A stretch of 57,554 bases of DNA from Oculatella sp. LEGE 06141 (GTDB lineage: Bacteria; Cyanobacteriota; Cyanobacteriia; Elainellales; Elainellaceae). Shown one piece after another: positions 24,273 through 32,600 of the stretch. Location of the stretch: contig NZ_JADEWO010000043.1 in assembly GCF_015207605.1 (NCBI RefSeq), forward strand, positions 1 to 57,554, read 5' to 3'. The position numbers were made by a program, and so were the translations under genes. Under the pieces are notes generated by a model, which did no database searches, had not been told where the DNA came from, and saw only the letters and a program-made list of their open reading frames with translations. Position 1 is the stretch's first letter, and each line of letters starts with the position of its first letter.

Positions 24273-24400
24273 TGGTGTAGCGGCGCGGGGGTTGCACCCG
24301 CATCTCCGGCGATTAAGGGGGGAGTCGTCCAAAGCGATAACCCTCAATCTGCGTCCCTTTCGGGCAATGGTTGGCGCTCTACTGTTGAGCTAGCCGCCAC
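24273..24400 (-). ncRNA. tRNA-like Y RNA (YrlA type), copy next to rtcB
   Basis: A 128-nt RNA of the same design. Acceptor: GTGGCGGC (24400-24393) pairs with GCCGCTAC (24284-24277), eight pairs with one G-U, then A and an encoded CCA (24275-24273). D arm: GCTC with GAGC, loop AACAGTA, the same as in copy one. T arm: GCGGG-TGCAACC-CCCGC. The D-to-T insert is again exactly 74 nt and contains CCC-GAAA-GGG; AACC and GGTT pair around it. Both arms differ from copy one by paired changes (GTTT/GAAC against GCTC/GAGC; GTGGG/CCCAC against GCGGG/CCCGC), which is direct evidence that the fold is kept by selection. The T loop has G where tRNAs have the second U. Confidence 0.8.
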
Positions 24401-24467
24401 ATGGTTGAAAATTGGGGGGTAGGAGGTGAGAAGCGTTCTCTCGTCTCCCTTCCCTTTGATGAATCCA

Positions 24468-24578
24468 GAATAGGCGGTTCATCTTCCCCCAGGCGAATTG
24501 AGTATGAATTGTTGGAGAGCCTGCAATGACTGGAGTTTGGGAGCTAGGGGAGGTTCAAGACCTGGGGGATGCCCCTGG
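24468..24578 (-). promoter_or_regulatory. Promoter module of the Y RNA pair
   Basis: On the plus strand the boxes are AGAATAGG (24468-24475), ten bases, TCCCCCAGGCGAATTG (24486-24501), 59 bases, then CCTGGGGGATGCCCCTGG (24561-24578); TAGGGGA stands at 24546-24552. The same boxes lie before rtcB with the same spacing. Read on the minus strand, TATTCT would be the -10. The leader between here and the first RNA contains a GAGAA-CGC-TTCTC hairpin (24428-24440). Confidence 0.6.
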
Positions 24579-24599
24579 CTTTGTAACGGCCATCCCTCC

Positions 24600-25781
24600 C
24601 TAACCCTTCACACAAACAAGCTGCTTCAAGGTTGCCACCACCTCCACCAGGTCGGACTGGTTTGCCATCACCTGGTCGATCGGTTTGTAGGCTCCGGGAA
24701 TTTCATCCAGCACCCCTGTATCCTTACGGCACTCAACTCCCTTTGTTTGCTGGATCAGATCCTCCAGCGTGAAGTTGAGCTTTGCCTTATTGCGAGACAT
24801 CAACCGTCCCGCCCCGTGAGAGCAAGAGCAGTAGCTTGCCGCATCCCCCTTTCCCTTCACAATGTAGGACTTGGCTCCCATCGAACCGGGAATGATGCCG
24901 TAGTCATCTGCCTGTGCCCGGACTGCACCCTTACGAGTCACATACACTTCCTCGCCGAAATGCACTTCTCGCTCGGCATAGTTGTGGTGGCAGTTGACAT
25001 TCAGGCAGGGGGTGAAGGGCTGACCATTTGCCAGATGCTTTTCCAGCACTCGCTGCGATCGCGCCATCATCACCTCGCGGTTCACACGGGCATAGTTCTG
25101 TGCCCACTGCAAATCGCGCCAGTACGCCTCAAACTCTGGAGTTCCCTGCACAAAATGTGCCAGGTCAGGATCAGGCAATTTTTCACCCGCCAGCTTTGCC
25201 AACTCCTTCGCCGTTTCGATATGACGCTGTGCCAGCACGTTGCCAATATGACGGGAACCCGAATGCAGCATTATCCACACCTGATGTTGCTCATCCACAC
25301 AGACTTCAATAAAGTGGTTGCCGCCACCCAACGATCCCATCTGCTTTACAGCCTTGGCTTCTAGATGCTGTGCGCCAGCGTGCAGATGCTTGAAGTCTTG
25401 CCAGCCCTGCCAGTTCAGCACTTGTGCGTCCGCTGCATCATTTTCGTTAAAGCCAACCGGAATTAAGGCTTCAATGTCTTGCCGAATTTGTTGCAGTTTG
25501 CCGTCCAGTTGGTCAGCCACAAACGGCGTTTTAATCGCGCACATACCGCACCCAATATCAACACCCACCGCCGCCGGGACGATCGCCGCTTTCGTTGCCA
25601 CCACCGAACCGACCAAAGCCCCTTTCCCTAAATGGACATCGGGCATCAAGGCAACATGTTTGAAGACAAAGGGCAGGGATGCCACATTCTTTGCCATTTT
25701 GGTTTCATCCTGACCGAGTTTGTGGTTTGCCCAGGAGAGAACAGGTTTAGGGGTAGAGAGGTTTAACGTTTCGTAAGGCAT
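24600..25781 (-). CDS. rtcB: RNA-splicing ligase RtcB
   Basis: A 393-residue GTP- and manganese-dependent RNA ligase that joins 2',3'-cyclic phosphate or 3'-phosphate ends to 5'-OH ends. The metal and GTP sites are complete: GVDIGCGMCAI with the bridging Cys near 79, GGNHFIEV near 152, HSGSRHIGN near 173, NCHHNYAERE, and SCSHGAGRLMSR with the guanylylated His near 320. Length matches E. coli RtcB (408). The ATG at 25781 has AGAAGGA upstream; the further open frame has no site. It is first in an rtcB, Y RNA, Y RNA, rsr series and divergent from the NACHT gene. The closest known arrangement is the rsr-yrl-rtcBA operon of Salmonella. No rtcA or RtcR is here. Confidence 0.97.
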   Translation of the reverse strand: MPYETLNLSTPKPVLSWANHKLGQDETKMAKNVASLPFVFKHVALMPDVHLGKGALVGSVVATKAAIVPAAVGVDIGCGMCAIKTPFVADQLDGKLQQIRQDIEALIPVGFNENDAADAQVLNWQGWQDFKHLHAGAQHLEAKAVKQMGSLGGGNHFIEVCVDEQHQVWIMLHSGSRHIGNVLAQRHIETAKELAKLAGEKLPDPDLAHFVQGTPEFEAYWRDLQWAQNYARVNREVMMARSQRVLEKHLANGQPFTPCLNVNCHHNYAEREVHFGEEVYVTRKGAVRAQADDYGIIPGSMGAKSYIVKGKGDAASYCSCSHGAGRLMSRNKAKLNFTLEDLIQQTKGVECRKDTGVLDEIPGAYKPIDQVMANQSDLVEVVATLKQLVCVKG

Positions 25782-25819
25782 GGTTTCGTGTCCTTCTTTT
25801 CCATTTGTTTGATGTCTCA

Positions 25820-25931
25820 AGAATAGGAAAGATAAGCTCCCCCAGGCGAATTGGCACAAAAATGGCTAAAAGCGTTACTCCACAACCATCCTGACGTTAG
25901 GGGAATGATTGAACCGGGGGAATTCCCCTGG
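25820..25931 (-). promoter_or_regulatory. Promoter module of rtcB
   Basis: On the plus strand AGAATAGG (25820-25827), ten bases, TCCCCCAGGCGAATTG (25838-25853), 60 bases, CCGGGGGAATTCCCCTGG (25914-25931), the last containing the perfect palindrome GGGGAATTCCCC; TAGGGGA stands at 25899-25905. The order and spacing copy those at 24468-24578 to within one base. A start site near 25813 would give an rtcB leader of about 35 nt. The distal dyad may also serve the divergent NACHT gene. Confidence 0.6.
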
Positions 25932-26015
25932 CTTCTGGGGGAAAATGTGAGTTAGAACCGTGAAGCATTCTCAATTTGTCTCGAAATCCCTTGTACAGCA
26001 TCGATTTCTTTACCG

Positions 26016-28886
26016 ATGGCACGCCCCAGTTACGGCCCTGAAGCGAAAAAGCGATCGCTCCACCTGTTCACCACCCTGCTCGACTACGCGAATGACGAGT
26101 TGGACTGTGATGAGGTGGCTCTGGATGGGCTGCGATCGCACATTCAGACTCACTGGCAGACCGAGCAACGGTTGGTGGTGCGAACGAAAGTTCGATTCTT
26201 AGAGGCTCTAACCAAACTGGCGGAGTCTGCCCTCAGTGGCGAACAGATCAAGGAGGCATTGCGGCGGTTTGAGGATTTTCTGGAGATCCTGGACGACAAT
26301 CGCCCCAACAAAGGCGGATCGGAGGTGTGGCACTTTACCCTCAACCTGTGGCACAGGCGGAGCGATCGCCCAGCAAACCTGCACCAATTCAAGCAGGAAT
26401 GGGAGAAACGCCGCCCCCAGAAATCGAAACAGGTGACAGGCGAGGAATCAGCAGAGCCAAACGATCCGGGAATGGATGGGCAAGACTTCTGGTGGCAACT
26501 TTGCCGCGACAGCCTGGAAGTACAGCAACACGAGCGGCTGACGATCAATCCATTGACGGTCAGCGATGGCATGGCGTTCAACCTGCATGAACTCTATTTG
26601 CCATTGGGCTTGATCGAACGCAAGCAGCGGCATCGCGAAGCCAGTGGTTTATCGACTCTTGGTCTACAAGTTGAGGAAGGGGAAGAATCAGAAAATACCC
26701 TTTTATTAGACGAATTGTTTGATCGTTTGCGATCGCCCCAAAAACAACGAGTGGCGATCGTGGGTGAAGCAGGTGCAGGTAAAACAACCCTGCTCCAAAA
26801 GATCGCCTTCTGGCTTTTGGAACAACAGGCACTCCCCATCTGGATTTCGCTGGCCGATTTGCAGGGAGCAACACTGGAGAACTATCTCTTACAGGACTGG
26901 CTGAAGCAGGCAACCCAGAAGATTAGTGTGCCATCAGAACTTCAGGAAGCGTTTGCCCAACAGTTCGAGCAGGGGCGGGTTTGGCTATTGCTGGATGCGA
27001 TCGATGAAATGGCAATGGATGGGGCAACAGCACTCACCAGTCTTGCCCGTCAACTGCGAGGGTGGCTTGCGAATGCCCATGTGGTGCTGACCTGTCGCCC
27101 CAATGTTTGGGACAGTGGCAAAAATGCTCTTGATGGGTTTACGGTCTACTGCAACCGCAGCTTCAATGATGGAAGTGGAAGCGATGGAGATCAGGTGGGG
27201 CAGTTCATCGATCGCTGGTTTCAGCACACCCCCCCATTAGGCGATCGCTTGCGACAGGAATTGAACAACCCCCAGCGAAAGCGGATCAGGGATGCCATCA
27301 AAAATCCGCTGCGGTTAGCTTTGCTTTGCCGCTCCTGGTCACTGGCACAGGGAGCATTACCTCAGACAAAATCCTTACTCTATCGGCAGTTTGTCGAAAC
27401 CATCTACGAATGGAAGCAGGATCGCTTTCCCACCGCGATCGCCCAACGGCAACAGTTAAACGAAACATTAGGGCAGGTCGCACTGCGGGCACTGTTGCAA
27501 GAAAAAATGCGGTTTCGGCTGTCCCACTCCTTTGCTCAGGCAGCGTTCGCCCAATCATTGAACTTAATGACCCTGGCATTGCAGTTGGGTTGGCTCAATC
27601 AGGTTGGAATTTCAGCGACCACAGGCGAGAAGATTTACGCCTTTTACCACCCCACGTTCCAGGAATATTTTGCCGCACAAGCCATTTCAGATTGGCAGTT
27701 CTTCTTTGATCCGGCTCACGATTTTCCAGTGTTTAATTCCTCCTGGCGAGAGGTGATTCTGCTCTGGTTGGGGAGAACGGGTATTGCTGTTGCCGAGAAG
27801 GAGGCATTCATTACAGCACTCATGACGTTTGACGATCGCTGTGGCGGGTTCTACTCGCACCGGGCATACTGCTTGGCGGCGGCAGGGTTGGCGGAGTTTC
27901 CTCAATCCACTCACGCCCACACGATCCTGGCTCAACTCCTCCAATGGCGATTTGGGGTATTTCCTGCTTCCCTCTGTGAAGGAGCCAGAGTCGCGTTGCT
28001 GCAAACCGATCGCCAGTTGTCGATCGCGGCTCTGGAGGAGTTTGTCCAGACAGCGGAGAATCCCTTTGCTCGCTGGCAGGCCGCTTACACCCTGGGTAAG
28101 ACGCTTGATCGGGGTAATCCAATGGCGATCGCTACCTTAGTTCAACTCATTGACACACTACAGAGTGAAGCTCTGAAATTGCAGGTCATTGAAAGCTTAG
28201 GCAGAATTGATCCTGGTCATCCGATTGTGGTTCGTTCCCTGGAAGAGATTCTGGAGTCAACCCAGGAGGACAATATTCGTCGTAGAGCCGCCTACAGCCT
28301 GGGAAAAATCAATCCTGGTCATGGGAGAGCGATCGCCACCCTGGAGCAGATTATTGACTCAACCGAAAATGCTACATTGCGATTGCGAACCGCAGAGAAC
28401 TTAATCACCCTTGATCCACAAAACGGTGTTGCAAGTGCTGTACTCCAGTCCATGAAAAAAATCGAGAGAACAAGTCAAAAACATCAAACCAAAACAACCA
28501 ATCAGCAAGATCTCAATCAACTCATCAATACATTAGAACAACGGTTATTCACGGCAAAAGATTGGGCAAATCAACGGCGAATTGCCTATCGACTGGCAAC
28601 CCTCCAACCTGGACATCCAAAAGCGATCGACTGCTTATTGCACCTTCTTTTGAACGAGAAGATCTCACTTCACCGCAAACGAGTTGTCGAAGATTTGAAA
28701 GAAGTCATGTTAGACAACCAATTAAGCCATGTTGTCTATCAATTAAGCCTATTGTTTACAGACGTAGATCTTTCCATGTCCAATCAAGCTACAGTGCAAC
28801 TGCATGAGTGCCACAAATTATTGTCATACTGCGCTCAACAGATGCCTTATGCCGAATTCTCAAACGCCTGGTGCAAGGGAGTTTGA
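26016..28886 (+). CDS. NACHT ATPase with HEAT repeats
   Basis: A 956-residue STAND protein. The N-terminal 220 residues carry a helical region with a WHFTLNLWHRRSD segment seen before other cyanobacterial NACHT domains. Walker A is GEAGAGKTT (250-258), Walker B VWLLLDAIDEM (322-332), then an arginine motif VVLTCRPN. The NACHT-associated helical part closes with FYHPTFQEYFAAQAI. From about 640 to 940 come HEAT-like units, for example RWQAAYTLGKTLDRGNP and NIRRRAAYSLGKINPGH. No nuclease, TIR or protease effector is visible, so the N-terminal helices may be the effector. Bacterial NACHT proteins can act against phages; here the position next to RNA-repair genes suggests a link to RNA damage, which is inference. 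Confidence 0.9.
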   Translation: MARPSYGPEAKKRSLHLFTTLLDYANDELDCDEVALDGLRSHIQTHWQTEQRLVVRTKVRFLEALTKLAESALSGEQIKEALRRFEDFLEILDDNRPNKGGSEVWHFTLNLWHRRSDRPANLHQFKQEWEKRRPQKSKQVTGEESAEPNDPGMDGQDFWWQLCRDSLEVQQHERLTINPLTVSDGMAFNLHELYLPLGLIERKQRHREASGLSTLGLQVEEGEESENTLLLDELFDRLRSPQKQRVAIVGEAGAGKTTLLQKIAFWLLEQQALPIWISLADLQGATLENYLLQDWLKQATQKISVPSELQEAFAQQFEQGRVWLLLDAIDEMAMDGATALTSLARQLRGWLANAHVVLTCRPNVWDSGKNALDGFTVYCNRSFNDGSGSDGDQVGQFIDRWFQHTPPLGDRLRQELNNPQRKRIRDAIKNPLRLALLCRSWSLAQGALPQTKSLLYRQFVETIYEWKQDRFPTAIAQRQQLNETLGQVALRALLQEKMRFRLSHSFAQAAFAQSLNLMTLALQLGWLNQVGISATTGEKIYAFYHPTFQEYFAAQAISDWQFFFDPAHDFPVFNSSWREVILLWLGRTGIAVAEKEAFITALMTFDDRCGGFYSHRAYCLAAAGLAEFPQSTHAHTILAQLLQWRFGVFPASLCEGARVALLQTDRQLSIAALEEFVQTAENPFARWQAAYTLGKTLDRGNPMAIATLVQLIDTLQSEALKLQVIESLGRIDPGHPIVVRSLEEILESTQEDNIRRRAAYSLGKINPGHGRAIATLEQIIDSTENATLRLRTAENLITLDPQNGVASAVLQSMKKIERTSQKHQTKTTNQQDLNQLINTLEQRLFTAKDWANQRRIAYRLATLQPGHPKAIDCLLHLLLNEKISLHRKRVVEDLKEVMLDNQLSHVVYQLSLLFTDVDLSMSNQATVQLHECHKLLSYCAQQMPYAEFSNAWCKGV

Positions 28887-28950
28887 AAATACAACGACTA
28901 CTCGACTACAGAGCGAAGAAATAGGGATGAATGTCACCATCGCTTTTTAC

Positions 28951-28986
28951 CTCAAAGCTCTACAGAGCAGAACTTTGAGGTCTTTT
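28951..28986 (+). terminator. Terminator of the NACHT gene
   Basis: CTCAAAG and CTTTGAG form the outer stem, and GCTCT-AC-AGAGC an inner hairpin, followed by GTCTTTT. It lies 65 bases after the stop. Confidence 0.6.
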
Positions 28987-29055
28987 AGTCACCAACTTTT
29001 AGAGAAAACGCCACCGAAGAATGACTGTCGTTTCGTAAGGCCACCGAAGGAATAA

Positions 29056-29205
29056 ATGACTTGTCGCTCCTGCAATGAGTACAAATCTAACTGAACCGAA
29101 GCTCAAGATCCGCTCACCGGAGAAACCGTTATCCCTGATAAAATTGAGCAGGAATGGAGTCAATGGTACGGCGATCGGCAATTACAGCCATTTTCATTTG
29201 CATTC
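29056..29205 (+). pseudogene. HNH endonuclease C-terminal remnant
   Basis: Reads MTCRSCNEYKSN, then a stop, then TEAQDPLTGETVIPDKIEQE and WSQWYGDRQLQPFSF. The CRSCNEYKS..TEAQDPLTGETV part is typical of the C-terminal half of small cyanobacterial HNH proteins; the N-terminal half is missing and a TGA breaks the frame. It runs straight into the 14-bp tandem repeat. The rest of the 28987-29634 gap shows no gene. Confidence 0.5.
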
Positions 29206-29210
29206 ACCAC

Positions 29211-29332
29211 ATTCCACACCCTACACTCCACACCCTACATTCCACACCCTACATTCCACACCCTACATTCCACACCCTACATTCCACACCCTACATTCCA
29301 CACCCTACATTCCACACCCTACATTCCACACC
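29211..29332. repeat. 14-bp tandem repeat
   Basis: Eight full copies of ATTCCACACCCTAC and a partial ninth. Only the second copy has a change (ACTCC). The near identity suggests recent expansion by slippage. Confidence 0.97.
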
Positions 29333-29634
29333 CATCTTGGCGAGACTGTGGCTGACTCAATTGAGAACTGCTGTAACAATATGAAGCGGCCAGCATGACT
29401 GCGGTAACGTCTAAACGCTTCAGTTCATTTCAGCCTGCTTTTTGCCTTGGTACTTTTACTTCCTCCTCTAGTTGTATGGGGTCTACAAAGAGGGAACAGG
29501 CTGCACATAAAGTCTCCTCTACTGGCCTGACAGGTACCTTATCGGGTCAGGACTTGATGGTGAGATCGCTCGAACATAGGGAACTCTGTGATGAGGATTT
29601 AACCCCGATTTAGCGACCTCGCTCTCTGTGATCT

Positions 29635-32600
29635 ATGGTCTCTCCAGCAAGCACCTCTTCTAACGCTTTGGTTACGATTTCTGGCTATACCACTGTCGAG
29701 CAACTTTATCTGGGATCTCGAACAGCAGTATATCGAGCGCTACAAAACTCAACGCAGCAGCCAGTGGTCATCAAGGTACTGCGGCGAGAATATCCCAGTT
29801 TTAGCGAATTGGTTCAGTTTCGCAATCAATACAGCGTTGCCAAACACCTGTCCAGTCCTGGCATTATCCAGCCTCTGGGTTTGGAGCCGATGGGGAAGGG
29901 CTTTGCCTTGGTCATGGAAGATTGGGGTGGAATTGATCTGGGGCGCTACATTCAGCAGCATCCTCTAGAACTGGCAGAGGTACTAGCGATCGCCATACAA
30001 CTGGCGGATATTCTGCACGACTTAGTACAGCATCGGGTTGTACATAAAGATATCAAACCTGCCAATATCGTCATTCATCCAGAGACAAAACAAGTCAAGC
30101 TAATCGACTTCAGCATTGCCTCGTTATTGCCAAAGGAAACCCAGGAAATCCAAAGCCCCAACGCATTAGAAGGAACCTTATCCTATTTAGCTCCAGAGCA
30201 GACTGGACGCATGAATCGGGGTGTTGACTATCGAACCGATTTTTATGCCCTGGGTGTGACCCTCTACCAGCTCCTGGCCGGAACGTTGCCCTTTACCGCA
30301 GACGATGCGCTGGAGTTAGTGCATTGTCATATCGCCAGACTGCCCAAACCCGTAGAGCATGTGAATACTGCCGTGCCTGCAATGGTGGGGGCAATCGTCG
30401 CAAAACTGATGGCAAAAAACGCAGAAGATCGGTATCAAAATGCTCTGGGACTAAAGCATGATTTACAGCAGTGTTTGGCTCAATGGCAAGAAACCGGAGC
30501 GATCGCTCCCTTTGCGCTGGGTCAACGGGACTTGAGCGATCGCTTCATCATTCCTGAAAAGCTCTATGGGCGGACGGCTGAAGTTCAAACACTCCTGGCA
30601 GCCTTCGATCGTGTGACTCAGGGAACATCAGAACTCATTCTGGTCGCAGGGTTTTCTGGCATTGGCAAAACGGCAGTAGTCAATGAAGTCCACAAACCGA
30701 TTACCCGTCAGCAGGGCTACTTCATCAAAGGCAAATACGACCAGTTCAACCGCAATATTCCGTTTTCTGCCTTCGTTCAGGCATTCCGCGACCTGATGAG
30801 ACATCTGCTGAGCGAAAGCGACGAGCAGCTAGTCCAGTGGCGACACCGCATTTTATCTGCGGTTGGCGACAATGGGCAAGTACTCGTTGAAGTGATTCCA
30901 GAACTGGAGCAAATTATTGGCAAACAGCCGCCTACGGCTGAAATTTCAGGCAGCTCAGCTCAAAACCGCTTCAATTTGTTATTCCAAAAGTTTATTGCTG
31001 TATTTGCCACTCAGCAGCATCCCCTGGTGATGTTCCTTGATGACTTACAGTGGGCAGATTCTGCCTCGCTCAACCTGATGCAAGTGCTGCTTGTTGGGCA
31101 AAAAACAGGGCATCTGCTGATGATTGGAGCCTATCGAGATAACGAGGTCTTCTCAGCTCATCCCCTCATGCTGACCCTGGATGAGATTGCCAAAGCAGGG
31201 GCAACCCTCAACACCTTGACCCTGGCTCCCTTGAGCCAATCAGATATCAGTCATTTAATTGCTGAGACACTCAGTTGTGAACTGGCACAAGCGTTACCGC
31301 TCAGCAAGTTAGCCTATCAAAAGACCCAGGGCAACCCCTTCTTCACCACACAATTTCTCAAAACCCTGCATCAGGAAGGGTTCATTACGTTTGATCCAGA
31401 CGATGGATGCTGGCAATCGGATCTAGCTGGTGTGGAAACCTCAACCATGACCGATGATGTGGTCGAGTTCATGGCACGTCAGCTTCAAAAATTGCCTCCA
31501 GAAACTCAGCAGATGTTGAAGCTGGCAGCTTGTGTGGGAGCGCAGTTTGATTTAGAGACCCTGGCAATTGTCTCCCAGCAACCCGCTGCTCAGGTGGCAG
31601 TGGAGTTGTGGCAGGCATTGCAAGAAGGGCTAATTTTGCCTAACACTGAAGTGTACAAGTTTTATCATCTCTCCCCAGAGGAGTGGGCATCTGAGGTGGG
31701 CTCTCAAAGCCTTGACCTGAAGCAGGCGTTAAACTGCACCTACCGCTTCCTGCACGATCGCGTTCAACAAGCCGCCCATTCTCTTATTCCTGATAATCAG
31801 AAACAGGCAACCCACCTTAAGATTGGTCGCTTACTCTTAAATAACGCATCTGAAACAGAAAAAGACGACAAGCTCTTCGATATTGTTAATCATTTAAACG
31901 CAGGGCTTGATCTGATTACATCGCCAGAAGAACGGAACCAATTAGCTCAACTTAATCTCCTGGCTGGACAGAAAGCCTGCTCATCTACAGCCTATGCCGC
32001 AGCGACCCAGCATTTTGGTATCGGCATTCGTTTACTAGAAACAGAGAGTTGGCAAAATCAATATCACTTGACGTTGTCGCTTTATGAAGCTGCGGTTGAA
32101 GCCGAATATTTGAATATTAACTTTGCGAAGGCACAAACGTTAGCCAATGTGGTTCTACAACACACCACTAATTTGTGCGATCGCGTCAAGATCTATGAAC
32201 TGCAAATTCAAATGTACATGGCTCAGGCAGAAATGCCCAAAGCTCTTGAAGCAGGAATGTCAGCGCTGGATCTTGTGGGTGTTGATTTAACTCAGGCTCC
32301 TTCACTTTTAGAGATCCAACTGCCGACCATGGCAGAGATAGAATCGATGCCGATCATGAAGGAGCCGAATCAGCTTGCGATCCAGCGCATTTTAATGGCA
32401 CTCTTTCCATCTGCCTACACCACGCAGCCAGAACTGCTGCCGCCTATGGTGACCACAATGATTGCTTTGAGCCTGGAACACGGTCAAGCTTCGGTCACTG
32501 CGATCGGTTATATCTATTACGGTCTATTGCTGGGTGGGCTGGAAGAACACCTGCTGGATACAGGCTATTACTCTGGACTGCTAGCCCTCAAGATCGTAGA

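Noticed and set aside
24146-24400. Ordinary tRNA genes with introns
   Set aside because: Both copies have exactly 74 nt between D and T arms, share an internal hairpin and offer no normal anticodon stem; location between rtcB and rsr fits Y RNAs better.
24498-25364. 288-codon plus-strand frame opposite rtcB
   Set aside because: It is antisense to a fully conserved RtcB and has His/Cys/Leu-rich shadow composition.
25852-25868. Sigma-54-like TTGGCAC..TGGC near rtcB
   Set aside because: Wrong strand for rtcB, imperfect -12 element, absent at the Y RNA promoter, and cyanobacteria have no sigma-54.
29395-29613. 72-codon frame before the large kinase
   Set aside because: Ser/Thr-rich random composition and no start signal.
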